Shown: positions 33,352 through 42,016, counted from the stretch's first letter. The stretch is 64,000 nt of DNA from Propionicimonas sp020161015 (GCF_964266745.1 NZ_CAXWGX010000027.1:248001-312000); one strand, 5' to 3'. Notes: generated by a model not told the origin, from the sequence alone. Program-made: numbers and translations.

Positions 33352-33382
33352 GAGGGCCGGGTTCGCGGATCGACTGGCCCTC
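33352..33382. repeat. Short remnant of the composite hairpin repeat
   Basis: GAGGGCC at 33352-33358 pairs with GGCCCTC at 33376-33382, and the 11-mer GACTGGCCCTC at 33372-33382 is identical to the inner inverted box of copy 1 (24176-24186). Its right end includes part of the stop codon of the molybdopterin gene. It fills the gap between that gene and the activase gene. Confidence 0.6.
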
Positions 33383-34868
33383 AGGCCACGTCGACGTCGA
33401 CCACGTGGTAGCCGGTCGGGCCGTCGGGCAGGACCCCCTGGACCGCGGCCGGCTGGGGCACCCCGGATCCGTCGAACGCGCGGGCGGCGAGCCGGTGGCG
33501 CCCGCTGGTCGCGTTCCACGGCAGGTACCACTGCCGCCAGTAGTCGAGGCCGACGTCCGGGCCGAGCCGGGCGTCCTGCCACGGCCCGCCGTCCACCTGG
33601 ACCTGCACGCGGCTCACGCCCCGGTGGGTCGCCCAGGCGACACCGGCGACGACCGTCGTCCCGGCGAGGATGCGCCCGGTGGGGGTGTCGATGCGGGTCG
33701 CGGTCTTGACCGGCGCCTGCTCCGCCCAGCCCCGGGTGGTCCAGTACGCCTGTTCGGCGGCGAAGGTGGTCACCGTGAGCCGGGTCAGCCACTTCGTTGC
33801 GCCCACGTACCCGTAGAGGCCGGGCGTCACCAGGCGGGCGGGGAAGCCGTGCTCCGCGGTGAGCGGACGTCCGTCCATGGCGATCGCGACCATCGCGTCC
33901 CGCCCGTCGAGCAGGACAGCGAGGGGGGTGCTGGCAGTGAAGCCGTCGGTAGAGGCGCTGAGCACCTGGTCCGCACCGGGGGACGGCTGGGCGCGGGCGA
34001 GCAGGTCGGCCACCCGGACACCGGTCCAGCGCGTGCTGCCGCAGTAGGGACCGCCGATCTCGTTGGAGACGCAGGTGAGGGTGATGTCCCGCTCGATCAT
34101 CGGCAGCGCCAGCAGCTCGTCGCAGGACAGGGAGAACGGGCGGGCCACCATGCCGGTGACCTCGAGCCGCCAGGCCCCCGGGTCGAGCTGGGGCACGAGC
34201 AGGGCGGTGTCGATCCTGTAGAAGTCCTTCACCGGCGTGCGCAGCGGCGTCACCCCGGCGACGGTCGCCTCCAGGCCTGCCGGCAGCGGGGGAGCCGGGG
34301 TCGCGGCGGACGGCAGGGTGACCCCGGCCGGCGGCCGGCCCCCGGCCCCGCCGAAGGTCGCCGTGACGGCCGCCGCGGCCACCCCCGCGCCCGCGGTGAG
34401 CACCAGGCGACGGTCGGGGCCGGCGTGATCCGGCGGGTGCGACAGCGTGGACGCCCTGCGGTGGTGCCACCGGAGGATCCCGGCGGCCACCAGCGCGGCG
34501 GCCAGGCTGGGCAGGAAGGCGAGCGGCCCGGCGTCCGGACGGGTGAGCGCCGCGGCGATGCCGGTCGCGCCGAGGAGGGCAGCGGTGAGGTCGCCCAGCG
34601 GCCGCCACCGGCGAGAGCCCAGCCCGGCGAGCACGCCGAGAACGCCGACGGCGAGGGCGACGACGGCCACGAGAACGGCCTTGTCCGCGGTCCCCAGGGT
34701 GGACGCCGCCCACTCCTTCAGTGCCGGCGGCGCGAGGTCGATCACCGCGGAGCCGACCGCGATCAACGGGGCCGAACCGGGCGCGACCAGCGCGCCGAGC
34801 ACCTGGCCCGCAGCGAGGCCCGCGCCGGCGGCGGTGAGCCCGGCGAGGCCGCTGTCGAGGCGGGTCAC
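33381..34868 (-). CDS. Membrane-anchored sulfite oxidase-type molybdopterin oxidoreductase
   Basis: The 495-residue protein has four or so hydrophobic segments in residues 1-135, a further one near 155-172 preceded by RR (a Tat-like or membrane anchor feature), and a sulfite oxidase-fold molybdopterin domain from about 205 to 380. The molybdenum-ligating cysteine is Cys266 in TLTCVSNEIGG, followed by the dimerisation-type Mo-co domain. No heme-binding CxxCH is seen, so electrons leave through another partner. The substrate is unknown: sulfite, or a methionine-sulfoxide-like compound as for YedY/MsrP. Confidence 0.88.
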   Translation of the reverse strand: MTRLDSGLAGLTAAGAGLAAGQVLGALVAPGSAPLIAVGSAVIDLAPPALKEWAASTLGTADKAVLVAVVALAVGVLGVLAGLGSRRWRPLGDLTAALLGATGIAAALTRPDAGPLAFLPSLAAALVAAGILRWHHRRASTLSHPPDHAGPDRRLVLTAGAGVAAAAVTATFGGAGGRPPAGVTLPSAATPAPPLPAGLEATVAGVTPLRTPVKDFYRIDTALLVPQLDPGAWRLEVTGMVARPFSLSCDELLALPMIERDITLTCVSNEIGGPYCGSTRWTGVRVADLLARAQPSPGADQVLSASTDGFTASTPLAVLLDGRDAMVAIAMDGRPLTAEHGFPARLVTPGLYGYVGATKWLTRLTVTTFAAEQAYWTTRGWAEQAPVKTATRIDTPTGRILAGTTVVAGVAWATHRGVSRVQVQVDGGPWQDARLGPDVGLDYWRQWYLPWNATSGRHRLAARAFDGSGVPQPAAVQGVLPDGPTGYHVVDVDVA

Positions 34869-34879
34869 CGGGCCAGTAT

Positions 34880-34911
34880 CCCCGCGCCCGACGGGCCGTC
34901 CGGGCGCGGGG
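34880..34911 (-). terminator. Strong GC hairpin after the LacI gene
   Basis: Perfect 11-bp arms (CCCCGCGCCCG at 34880-34890 with 34901-34911) enclose ten bases that themselves pair as ACGG/CCGT. It lies 27 bases after the stop of the minus-strand LacI gene. A second small hairpin (TGGGCA, CTGT, TGCCCA; 34915-34930) lies between them. No U run follows, so termination efficiency is inferred. Confidence 0.55.
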
Positions 34912-34937
34912 GAGTGGGCACTGTTGCCCAGGCGGGG

Positions 34938-35975
34938 CTAGTGGGGTGCGGCGTGTGTGGACGCGCGCACGATCAGCTCGGGCCGGAAGAGCAGTTCGGT
35001 GCGCGGTCCGGGATTGCCGTCCATCTCGCCGAGCATGGCGGCGACCACCGCCTGGCACATCGCGCCCACGGGCTGGTGGACGGTGGTCAGGGGCGGGTCG
35101 ACGAAGGCGATCAGCGGGGAGTCGTCGTAGCCGATCACCGAGACGTCCTCGGGCACGGAGAGCCCCTTGCCCCGCACGCCCCGGATCGCCCCCAGCGCCA
35201 TCAGGTCCGACCCGCACACCAGCGCGGTGTGGCCGGACTCGACCAGGCGCTCGGCAGCGGCGTGTCCCCCTTCGAGGGTGTACAGGGTGCGGAAGATGTG
35301 GGGCTCGGGGTCGTCGATACCGAGGTGGTCGGCCAGGGCCGTGCCGAACGAGGCGATCTTCCGCTGCGCGGGCACCAGGCGGTCCGGGCCGATCACCAGG
35401 CCGACGCGGGTGTGCCCGAGGGAGGCCAGGTGGCGGATCGCACTGTCCATGCCGGCCGCCTCGTCGGTGGCGACGAACGTGCCGTCCACCCCGGGCGCCC
35501 AGCCGTTGACGAACGCGAGCGGGATGCCCCGTCCCCGCAGGTCGTGATAGCGGTCGAGGGACGCGGAGGAGTCGGCGTGCAGGCCGGAGACGAAGATGAT
35601 CCCGGAGACGCCCTGGCCGAGCAGCAGCTCGATCGACTCGTCCTCGGTCGTGCCGCCGGGGGACTGTGTGCACAGCAGCGGGGTGTACCCGTGCTGCGAC
35701 AGCCGGGACTCCAGGCCCTGGGCGAAGGCGGGGAAGATCGGGTTGTTGAGCTCGGGAACGACCACCCCCACCAGTCCGCTGGTCTTGTGCCGCAGGATCG
35801 CGGGGCGCGCGTAGCCCAGCATGTCGAGGGCTGCCAGCACCGAGCCGCGGACCTCGTCGCCCACGCCCGGCTTCCCGTTGAGGACCCGCGAGACCGTGGC
35901 GGTGCTCACGCCGGACAGTTCCGCGATGTCGAGCAACCGGGGCTTGGGCGCCCCCGCTGCGCGCTTGTGTGCCAT
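34938..35975 (-). CDS. LacI-family sugar repressor
   Basis: The 345-residue regulator has the LacI helix-turn-helix at residues 13-36 (LLDIAELSGVSTATVSRVLNG), the hinge helix around residue 55, and a periplasmic-binding-protein-type effector domain (VGVVVPELNNPIFPAFAQGLE). It is divergent from the MalE-type importer operon at 36164, and the shared region contains dyads of the LacI operator type. It therefore most likely represses that operon until a sugar binds. ATG 35975 gives the expected short arm before the first helix. Confidence 0.93.
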   Translation of the reverse strand: MAHKRAAGAPKPRLLDIAELSGVSTATVSRVLNGKPGVGDEVRGSVLAALDMLGYARPAILRHKTSGLVGVVVPELNNPIFPAFAQGLESRLSQHGYTPLLCTQSPGGTTEDESIELLLGQGVSGIIFVSGLHADSSASLDRYHDLRGRGIPLAFVNGWAPGVDGTFVATDEAAGMDSAIRHLASLGHTRVGLVIGPDRLVPAQRKIASFGTALADHLGIDDPEPHIFRTLYTLEGGHAAAERLVESGHTALVCGSDLMALGAIRGVRGKGLSVPEDVSVIGYDDSPLIAFVDPPLTTVHQPVGAMCQAVVAAMLGEMDGNPGPRTELLFRPELIVRASTHAAPH

Positions 35976-36067
35976 CTTGCTCCGTTCCCGACTGCATCGT
36001 CGCGGCAGAAACGTATCGGATCAGGGGAGGTCCCTGTAACCGTTATCATCTCGACTCGGTAACGATC

Positions 36068-36097
36068 GCGCAATGCGTTGCGCAAATCCTGCAACGC
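36068..36097. promoter_or_regulatory. Overlapping LacI-type operator dyads before malE-like gene
   Basis: GCGCAATGCGTTGCGC (36068-36083) has perfect 6-bp arms around TGCG. A second inverted pair, GCGTTGC (36075-36081) and GCAACGC (36091-36097), overlaps it. A -35-like TTGCGC (36078) and a -10-like TACTAC (36100) are spaced by 16 bases, so repressor binding would block the promoter of the importer. A weaker dyad (CGTTA/TAACG) lies nearer the LacI gene around 36041-36065. Confidence 0.65.
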
Positions 36098-36163
36098 GGT
36101 ACTACGCTGCCGGTACACAGCCGCCTCCCTCGGCGGCCGATGCCATCAACGAAGAGGAGCATG

Positions 36164-37405
36164 ATGCGAAGGAGCATCGTCAGTCTTGGAGTCGTCACCG
36201 CGATCGTGGCGCTCAGTGCATGTTCAACCACGCCCGCCGCACCGTCGTCCAGCGCGCCCGCCTCGCCGGCGTCCAGCGCCGCGGCCGACTACAGCGGCAC
36301 CACCCTGACGGTGTGGGTCGACGACACGCGACTCGCGGCGACCCAGGCTGCGGCGAAGGCGTTCGAGACCGCCACCAAGGCCAAGGTCGAGCTCGTCAAG
36401 AAGAACTTCGCAGACATCCAGGCCGACTTCACCTCCCAGGTGCCCACCGGTAAGGGCCCGGACGTGACGATCGGCGCGCACGACTGGCTGGGCAACCTGA
36501 TCCAGAACGGCGTGGTGGCCCCGATCGAGCTCGGCGACAAGGCCGGAGAGTTCGCCCCGGTGGCGATCCAGGCCTTCACCCAGGACGGCCAGGTGTACGG
36601 CGTCCCGTACGCGATCGAGAACATCGGCCTGATCCGCAACACCAAGCTGGCTCCCGAGGCTCCGGCGACGTGGGACGACGCCCTCGCCGCCGGCAAGAAG
36701 GCCGGCACCAAGTACCCGATCCTGCTCCAGCTCGGCACGACGGGCGACCCCTACACGGCCTACCCGCTGCAGACCTCCTTCGGCGCCCCGGTGTTCACCC
36801 AGAACGCGGACGGCTCCTACACCAGCGAACTCGCCATGGGCGGCGCCAACGGTGAGAAGTTCGCCCAGTGGCTCGCCGACCAGGGCAAGTCGGGAGTGCT
36901 CGACACCGCGATCACCTACGACATCGCGGTGGACGCCTTCGCCAAGGGCAAGTCGCCGTTCATCATTGGCGGCCCCTGGATGCTCGAGAAGTTCAAGGGC
37001 CTCGACCTGGCGATCGACGCGATCCCGTCCGCCGGCGGCCAGAAGGCCTCGCCGTTCGTGGGCGTCCAGGGCTTCTTCATCTCGTCGAAGTCGGCCAACC
37101 CGATCGTGGCCAACGACTTCCTGACCAACTACATCGCCACCACCGACGTGCAGTACTCCATGTACGAGGCGGGGCAGCGCACGCCGGCCCTGACCAGCGC
37201 GGCGGAGAAGGCGGCCGGCGACACGCTCACCGCCGGCTTCGCGAAGGTGGCCGCGGACGCGGTGCCGATGCCGTCGATCCCCGAGATGGCCTCCGTGTGG
37301 ACGTTCTGGGGCGTGACGGAGGCGAACATCGTCTCCGGCAAGCAGCAGCCGGTCGCCGGGTGGCAGAAGATGATCTCCGACATCCAGGCGAAGATCAAGA
37401 AGTAG
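36164..37405 (+). CDS. Sugar ABC transporter substrate-binding lipoprotein (MalE-like)
   Basis: This 413-residue extracellular solute-binding protein of family 1 captures a maltooligosaccharide or similar sugar. The signal peptide MRRSIVSLGVVTAIVALSAC ends at a lipobox with Cys20, followed by a Ser/Ala/Pro linker to residue 45. The mature domain has GPDVTIGAHDWLGNL, YGVPYAIENIGLIRN and GGPWMLEKF, all typical of maltose-binding proteins. Tandem ATGs occur at 36161 and 36164; 36164 is better spaced from GAGGAG. It leads the MalE-MalF-MalG operon under LacI control. The sugar itself is inferred only from family resemblance. Confidence 0.94.
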   Translation: MRRSIVSLGVVTAIVALSACSTTPAAPSSSAPASPASSAAADYSGTTLTVWVDDTRLAATQAAAKAFETATKAKVELVKKNFADIQADFTSQVPTGKGPDVTIGAHDWLGNLIQNGVVAPIELGDKAGEFAPVAIQAFTQDGQVYGVPYAIENIGLIRNTKLAPEAPATWDDALAAGKKAGTKYPILLQLGTTGDPYTAYPLQTSFGAPVFTQNADGSYTSELAMGGANGEKFAQWLADQGKSGVLDTAITYDIAVDAFAKGKSPFIIGGPWMLEKFKGLDLAIDAIPSAGGQKASPFVGVQGFFISSKSANPIVANDFLTNYIATTDVQYSMYEAGQRTPALTSAAEKAAGDTLTAGFAKVAADAVPMPSIPEMASVWTFWGVTEANIVSGKQQPVAGWQKMISDIQAKIKK

Positions 37406-37469
37406 GTTGTCGCCGGGGGGCGCCGAGGGATCGGCGCCCCCTGCCGCACACCCGCATCCACCGACGATC

Positions 37470-39071
37470 ATGACTGATCTGATGGAACCGGCGGTCGGCG
37501 AGACCGCACCCGTGCAGAAGAAGGCCTGGAGCTCACGCGAGTTCGGTGTGGGGTTCGTGGTCAAGCTGTTCCTGATGGCGCTGGTGAACGCGCTGGGGAT
37601 CTTCATCCTGCTGGCAGCCTGGCGCGAGGGTTCGTGGGCGGTCTTCGGCGCCATGCTGGTGATCCTGCTCGCGCTCGACTGGGTGTACTTCTCGCGCCGG
37701 CACACGCTGCCGGCCAAGTACATCGCCCCGGGCGTCGTCTTCCTGCTGGTGTTCCAGGTCTTCGTGATCCTGTACACCGCCTACATCTCGTTCACCAACT
37801 ACGGCGACGGGCACAACCTCGACAAGGAACAGGCGATCGCCTCGATCCTGTCCCAGAACGAGAAGCGGGTCGAGGGTTCGGCCGCCTACCCGCTCACCGT
37901 GGTGTACCGCGGCGAGGAGCTCGGCTTCGCCATCGTCGACAACGGCACCGTGAAGGTCGGCACGGCCACGCAGGCCCTCGAGCCGGCTCCCGGGGCGACC
38001 CTGGCCGGCACGCGGGTGACGGCGGTTCCCGGCTACACGATCGCCACGCAGCAGCAGGTCTTCAGCAACCAGGCTGCCGTGACCAGCCTCCGCGTCCCGT
38101 TCAGTGCGAACGCCGCCGACGGCTCGATCCGCACCCAGAACGGCACGACGGGCTACCTCTACACGTCGGTGTTCGTCTACAACGCCGCCGTCGGCACCAT
38201 GACCGACACGGCGTCCGGCACGGTCTACACCGCGAACGACCGGGGCCAGTTCGTCTCGGCCGACGGCAAGTCGCTGGCGACCGGCTGGCGCGTGGCGGTG
38301 GGGTTCGAGAACTTCACCAAGGCCGTCACCGACGAGCAGTACGCGGGCCCGTTCTTCCGGGTCCTGGCGTGGAACCTCGCCTTCGCGCTGCTGTCGGTGC
38401 TCACCACGTTCCTGCTGGGCCTGTTCCTGGCCATCGTCATGAACGAGGAGAAGGTGCGCGGCCGCAAGATCTACCGCACGCTCCTGCTCTTGCCCTACGC
38501 GCTTCCGGGCTTCCTCTCGGCGCTGATCTGGTCGGGTCTGCTCAACACGAAGTTCGGCTTCATCAACCAGGTCATCCTCGGCGGGGCGGAGATCCCGTGG
38601 CTGGACGACCCGTGGCTGGCGCGGCTGTCCGTCCTCGGGGTGAACCTGTGGCTGGGCTTCCCGTACATGTTCCTGGTGGCCACGGGAGCCCTCCAGGCAC
38701 TGCCGGCAGACATCAAGGAGGCCGCGAAGGTGGACGGCGCCGGCCCGGTGCGCACCTGGCTGTCGGTGACGGGGCCGCTGGTGCTGATCACCACGGCGCC
38801 GCTGCTGATCGCCAGCTTCGCGTTCAACTTCAACAACTTCACCCTGATCTACATGCTCACCAAGGGCGGGCCGCGCTTCGGGGACACGTCCGCCCCCATC
38901 GGTGCGACCGACCTGCTGATCACGATGGTCTACTCGATCTCGGGCGTGGACGGCTCCGCGCCGAAGAACTACGGCCTGGCCAGTGCGTTGTCGATCGTGA
39001 TCTTCGTGCTCGTCGCGGTGATCGCCGGTCTCGGCTTCCGCCAGACCCGCAAGCTGGAGGAGGTGCTGTGA
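37470..39071 (+). CDS. Sugar ABC transporter permease (MalF-like)
   Basis: The 533-residue permease has a membrane hairpin near residues 20-60, then a further helix. A large extracytoplasmic insert (about residues 100-280), corresponding to the MalF P2 domain that docks the binding protein, follows, and then the BPD permease core. The EAA loop that contacts the ATPase is EAAKVDGAGPVRTW. ATG 37470 lacks a strong Shine-Dalgarno sequence; a second ATG is at 37482. The gene overlaps malG by one base (TGATG). Confidence 0.93.
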   Translation: MTDLMEPAVGETAPVQKKAWSSREFGVGFVVKLFLMALVNALGIFILLAAWREGSWAVFGAMLVILLALDWVYFSRRHTLPAKYIAPGVVFLLVFQVFVILYTAYISFTNYGDGHNLDKEQAIASILSQNEKRVEGSAAYPLTVVYRGEELGFAIVDNGTVKVGTATQALEPAPGATLAGTRVTAVPGYTIATQQQVFSNQAAVTSLRVPFSANAADGSIRTQNGTTGYLYTSVFVYNAAVGTMTDTASGTVYTANDRGQFVSADGKSLATGWRVAVGFENFTKAVTDEQYAGPFFRVLAWNLAFALLSVLTTFLLGLFLAIVMNEEKVRGRKIYRTLLLLPYALPGFLSALIWSGLLNTKFGFINQVILGGAEIPWLDDPWLARLSVLGVNLWLGFPYMFLVATGALQALPADIKEAAKVDGAGPVRTWLSVTGPLVLITTAPLLIASFAFNFNNFTLIYMLTKGGPRFGDTSAPIGATDLLITMVYSISGVDGSAPKNYGLASALSIVIFVLVAVIAGLGFRQTRKLEEVL

Positions 39072-39964
39072 TGGCCGCGACAGCGAAGGCGATCGCGCCC
39101 GCCGAGCGACGCAGGATGACGCCGCGGAAGTGGCTGAGCCACCTCGGGTGGCGGCACCTGGTGGGCCTCGTCGCGGTGGTCTACGCGGCGTTCCCCGTGG
39201 TGTACGTGGTGTCCGCGTCCCTGACGACCGACGGGACGCTGACCGGCTCCAACCAGCTGTTCCAGACGATCTCGGGGGCGAACTTCGCGGCTCTCAACGC
39301 GACGAAGTTCTGGGCATGGATGGGCAACACCCTGGTGATCGCTGTCGCGACGGCGATCGGCACGGTGGTGATGGGAGCCGCGGCGGCGTACGCGTTCTCG
39401 CGCTTCCGTTTCACCGGACGCCGCGCGGGGCTGACCAGTCTCCTGATCATCCAGATGTTCCCGCAGGTGCTCGCTTTCGTCGCGATCTTCCTGCTCCTGC
39501 TCACGCTCGGCGAGGTCGTGCCTGCGCTGGGCCTGGACTCCCGCCTCGCGCTGATCATGGTCTACCTGGGCGGAGCGCTGGGGGCGAACACCTTCCTGAT
39601 GTACGGGTTCTTCAACTCCGTGCCGATGGAGATCGACGAGGCGGCCAAGATCGACGGCGCCACGCACGCCCAGACCTACTGGACGATCGTGCTGCCGCTG
39701 GTCGTGCCGATCCTCGCCGTGGTGTCGCTGCTGAGCTTCATCTCGTCGTTTGCGGAATTCGTCGTGGCGCGGGTCGTGCTCCAGACGGAGGAGAACTGGA
39801 CACTGGCGGTCGGGCTCTACAGCATGGTGTCGTCGCAGAAGGACGCGAACTGGGGCCTGTTCGCCGCCGGGGCCGTCGTCGCGGCGCTGCCCGTCCTGCT
39901 GCTGTTCCTCTTCCTCCAGCGCTACATCGTGTCCGGCCTCACCGCGGGAGCGGTCAAGGGCTGA
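39071..39964 (+). CDS. Sugar ABC transporter permease (MalG-like)
   Basis: The 297-residue inner-membrane permease has six helices and the EAA loop EAAKIDGATHAQTYW. It closes the operon. No ATP-binding subunit, amylase or phosphorylase gene follows, so a MalK/MsiK-type ATPase encoded elsewhere must energise it, as is common in actinobacteria. A long palindrome lies 35 bases after the stop. Confidence 0.94.
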   Translation: MAATAKAIAPAERRRMTPRKWLSHLGWRHLVGLVAVVYAAFPVVYVVSASLTTDGTLTGSNQLFQTISGANFAALNATKFWAWMGNTLVIAVATAIGTVVMGAAAAYAFSRFRFTGRRAGLTSLLIIQMFPQVLAFVAIFLLLLTLGEVVPALGLDSRLALIMVYLGGALGANTFLMYGFFNSVPMEIDEAAKIDGATHAQTYWTIVLPLVVPILAVVSLLSFISSFAEFVVARVVLQTEENWTLAVGLYSMVSSQKDANWGLFAAGAVVAALPVLLLFLFLQRYIVSGLTAGAVKG

Positions 39965-39999
39965 GCGCGGGGGAGCGGTCACCCGGCTTCGCTACGCGC

Positions 40000-40039
40000 G
40001 TTTCACGACGCTGCGCGAACCCACGCAGCGTCGTGAAAC
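40000..40039. repeat. Perfect 16-bp-arm palindrome after malG
   Basis: GTTTCACGACGCTGCG (40000-40015) is perfectly repeated in inverted form at 40024-40039 around an 8-base loop. The stem can be extended outward through CGCTACG/CGTAGCG with a few mismatches (about 39988-40052). It lies between the convergent malG and CPBP genes. No U tract follows. Confidence 0.8.
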
Positions 40040-40132
40040 AGACGTAGCGAGGGCGCGGTTCATCGCGCCACGACGCGGCGCTGTATCGGACGGTCTCTGA
40101 CACCGACTGAGCGGCCCGGCAGGGGAGTGCGA

Positions 40133-40852
40133 CTAGAGGCCGAGGGCCACCGGTAGCAGGAAGAGCACGCCCATCGCCCAGATCACGTGCGTGATCACCG
40201 GCGCGAGGACGCCGCCGGTGACGCGGCGCTGGAGGCCCACCACCACGCCGACGAGGGCGGCGGAGAGCACCATCACCGGCAGCCCGGTCGGGATCGTCGT
40301 GAGGGCGTAGACGAGGGTCGTGACGAGCATCGCCTGGCGGCCGCCCACGGCCGCGTACAACGCGCCACGGAAGAACAGCTCCTCGCCGATCGCGTTGAGC
40401 AGCGTGAGCAGCACGACGACGGGGAGGAAGCTGAAGTAGGACGGCACGAGCAGGACGGCCAGCTGGTCGCGCAGGGCCGGCACGGGGCTGGCGAGGGCCG
40501 CGACGCCGAGGAAGAGTCCCAGCAGGAGGAGCCCCAGGATGACGGCCTGGAGGACCCCGCGGCTCGCGCGCTGCCCGTCCCTGCTGTTCGCACTGCCGAG
40601 GTAGAGCTTGCCCGACAGCAGGCCGCCGACGATCCAGGTAACGGCCAGGGCGAGCGTCGCCGCATAGTAGGCGGGGTTGCCGGGGGACAGCCGCAGGCTC
40701 CAGGCCAGCATGAACGAGCCGACGGCGAGCGTCACCGAGGAGATCCAGCGCCGTTGGACCAGGGCCTCCGCGGACTCCTCGTGGTCCCGGTCCACCCGGT
40801 CGACGAGAGCGGCGCGGAAGAACGCCCGCAGCTCGGTGACAGGGTTGATCAC
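40133..40852 (-). CDS. CPBP-family intramembrane metalloprotease
   Basis: The 239-residue protein has about six membrane helices and the CPBP (Abi/CAAX) motifs: EELFFRG for motif 1, and a later histidine in THVIWAMG. These proteases sit in the membrane and are linked to prenyl-protein processing in eukaryotes and to bacteriocin immunity or envelope functions in bacteria. GTG 40852 is preceded by GAAGGAA eight bases upstream. No bacteriocin gene is nearby, so its target is unknown. Confidence 0.87.
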   Translation of the reverse strand: MINPVTELRAFFRAALVDRVDRDHEESAEALVQRRWISSVTLAVGSFMLAWSLRLSPGNPAYYAATLALAVTWIVGGLLSGKLYLGSANSRDGQRASRGVLQAVILGLLLLGLFLGVAALASPVPALRDQLAVLLVPSYFSFLPVVVLLTLLNAIGEELFFRGALYAAVGGRQAMLVTTLVYALTTIPTGLPVMVLSAALVGVVVGLQRRVTGGVLAPVITHVIWAMGVLFLLPVALGL

Positions 40853-41000
40853 AGTACTGTTCCTTCGCTCGGGGCGCCGGGGGGCACTGGGCGACATGCT
40901 AGTGGTCCCGGACCGGCCGTCCCGGAAGGTGGGGGACCGGACGCGCGGGACGTCGTGTCGGGGGCCCTCCGGTGGGCCCGGAGCGGCGGACGGGGCGCTC

Positions 41001-41483
41001 TCACGGCGCCTCCGAGCACAGGTCGGCCAGCACGACATCGCCCCGCAGCCCCGCGAGGTCGGCAGCGGCGAGTTCCACCGACACCTCGGGAAGCCCGCTG
41101 CCGCAGTAGAGGACCGAATGTCCCAGCAGGCCGAGGTCGAGCACGAGCGTGGCCCTGGGATCGTCACAGGCGGGCGTCACTCCGCCCGGCTCCATGCCGA
41201 GGACGGCGAGGGTCTCGGTCCCGGCCGGACGCAGGGACGTGCGGGGGACGCCGAGCGCGCGGGCCAGGTTGCCGTACCGCAGGCGTGCCCGTCCGGGGAT
41301 CGCGGCGAGCACGATCCGTCCGTCGGGCAGGGTGAAGGCCAGCGTCTTGGCGGAGGTGTCCACGTCGAGCCCGGTCAGGTGCAGTTCCGACTCGGTGCGT
41401 GCGGCCGGGTGCTCGTGCAGGCGGTGAGCCACACCTGCACGGGCGAGGACGGTGGCGGCGACGGGAGTGCGTGCGCTGGTCAC
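41001..41483 (-). CDS. YbaK/EbsC-type aminoacyl-tRNA deacylase
   Basis: The 160-residue protein has the YbaK/ProX fold, with the catalytic-region lysine in VDTSAKTLAF and the glycine-rich GMEPGGVTPA loop. Family members hydrolyse mischarged Cys- or Ala-tRNA(Pro) and act in trans. The exact aminoacyl-tRNA cannot be told. It lies 148 bases upstream of the CPBP gene on the same strand. Confidence 0.9.
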   Translation of the reverse strand: MTSARTPVAATVLARAGVAHRLHEHPAARTESELHLTGLDVDTSAKTLAFTLPDGRIVLAAIPGRARLRYGNLARALGVPRTSLRPAGTETLAVLGMEPGGVTPACDDPRATLVLDLGLLGHSVLYCGSGLPEVSVELAAADLAGLRGDVVLADLCSEAP

Positions 41484-41551
41484 AGCAAGGAGTGTGCCCG
41501 ATCCACGCTCAGCGGGGACCGGGCACCGGACAGTCGTGCGTCAGATGGGGC

Positions 41552-41896
41552 TCAGAAGGAGCGGACGTGCACGGGGATCGCGGTGAGTCCGCCGGGGATC
41601 GGCGACCAGGCCGGACGCGCGGGAGCCGGCGGCGTCGGGGCGGGTGCGGGGGCCTCGTCGTAGACGACGACGCCCTGGTACTCGGGGTGGCAGCGAAGGA
41701 CGTGCTCGACGCCCAGTGCGCGGCTGTGGAAACGGTCGTCGCAGGCGGCGCAGATGAAGCGTTCGTCGGTCTGGACCACACGGTCCAGCCAACGGTCGAA
41801 CCGGGCGACCAGCTGGGTGAGGCTCATCTCTTGCGTCCGATCAGTGGGGGGCTTCAGGGGACCGGTGAGGCTCGGGGGAACCTCTTCAAGTGTCAT
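41552..41896 (-). CDS. Small protein with a C2H2-like zinc finger
   Basis: I do not recognise a named family. The 114-residue protein has a basic/amphipathic helix region (SLTQLVARFDRWLDRVVQ), then FICAACDDRF and GVEHVLRCH, which give Cys-x2-Cys-x12-His-x4-His spacing, the plan of a classical zinc finger. A proline-rich tail follows. ATG 41896 has AAGGAA upstream; a shorter start at ATG 41827 begins just before the helix. It lies between the YbaK gene and the Flp pilin gene, all on the minus strand. A DNA- or protein-binding role is only suggested by the finger. Confidence 0.6.
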   Translation of the reverse strand: MTLEEVPPSLTGPLKPPTDRTQEMSLTQLVARFDRWLDRVVQTDERFICAACDDRFHSRALGVEHVLRCHPEYQGVVVYDEAPAPAPTPPAPARPAWSPIPGGLTAIPVHVRSF

Positions 41897-42016
41897 AATG
41901 TTCCTTATCGGACAACCTGGGGAGTTCTCCGGCAAGGCTTCTTCCGCCTGCCTCCGGCGTGCGGGGATCCCGGTGTTCGCGGGCGTTCCGGACCGTTGGC
42001 CTGCGGGTGTTCGTTC

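Noticed and set aside
34869..34937. A U-rich intrinsic terminator after LacI
   Set aside because: The hairpin is strong, but no U run follows, so it is listed only as a lower-confidence terminator.
27061..35997. A 2978-residue minus-strand open frame
   Set aside because: It merges the real MalY-type gene (27061-28230) with an antisense or off-frame stretch opposite the YrdC, activase, molybdopterin and LacI genes. Only the C-terminal 389 residues match a family.
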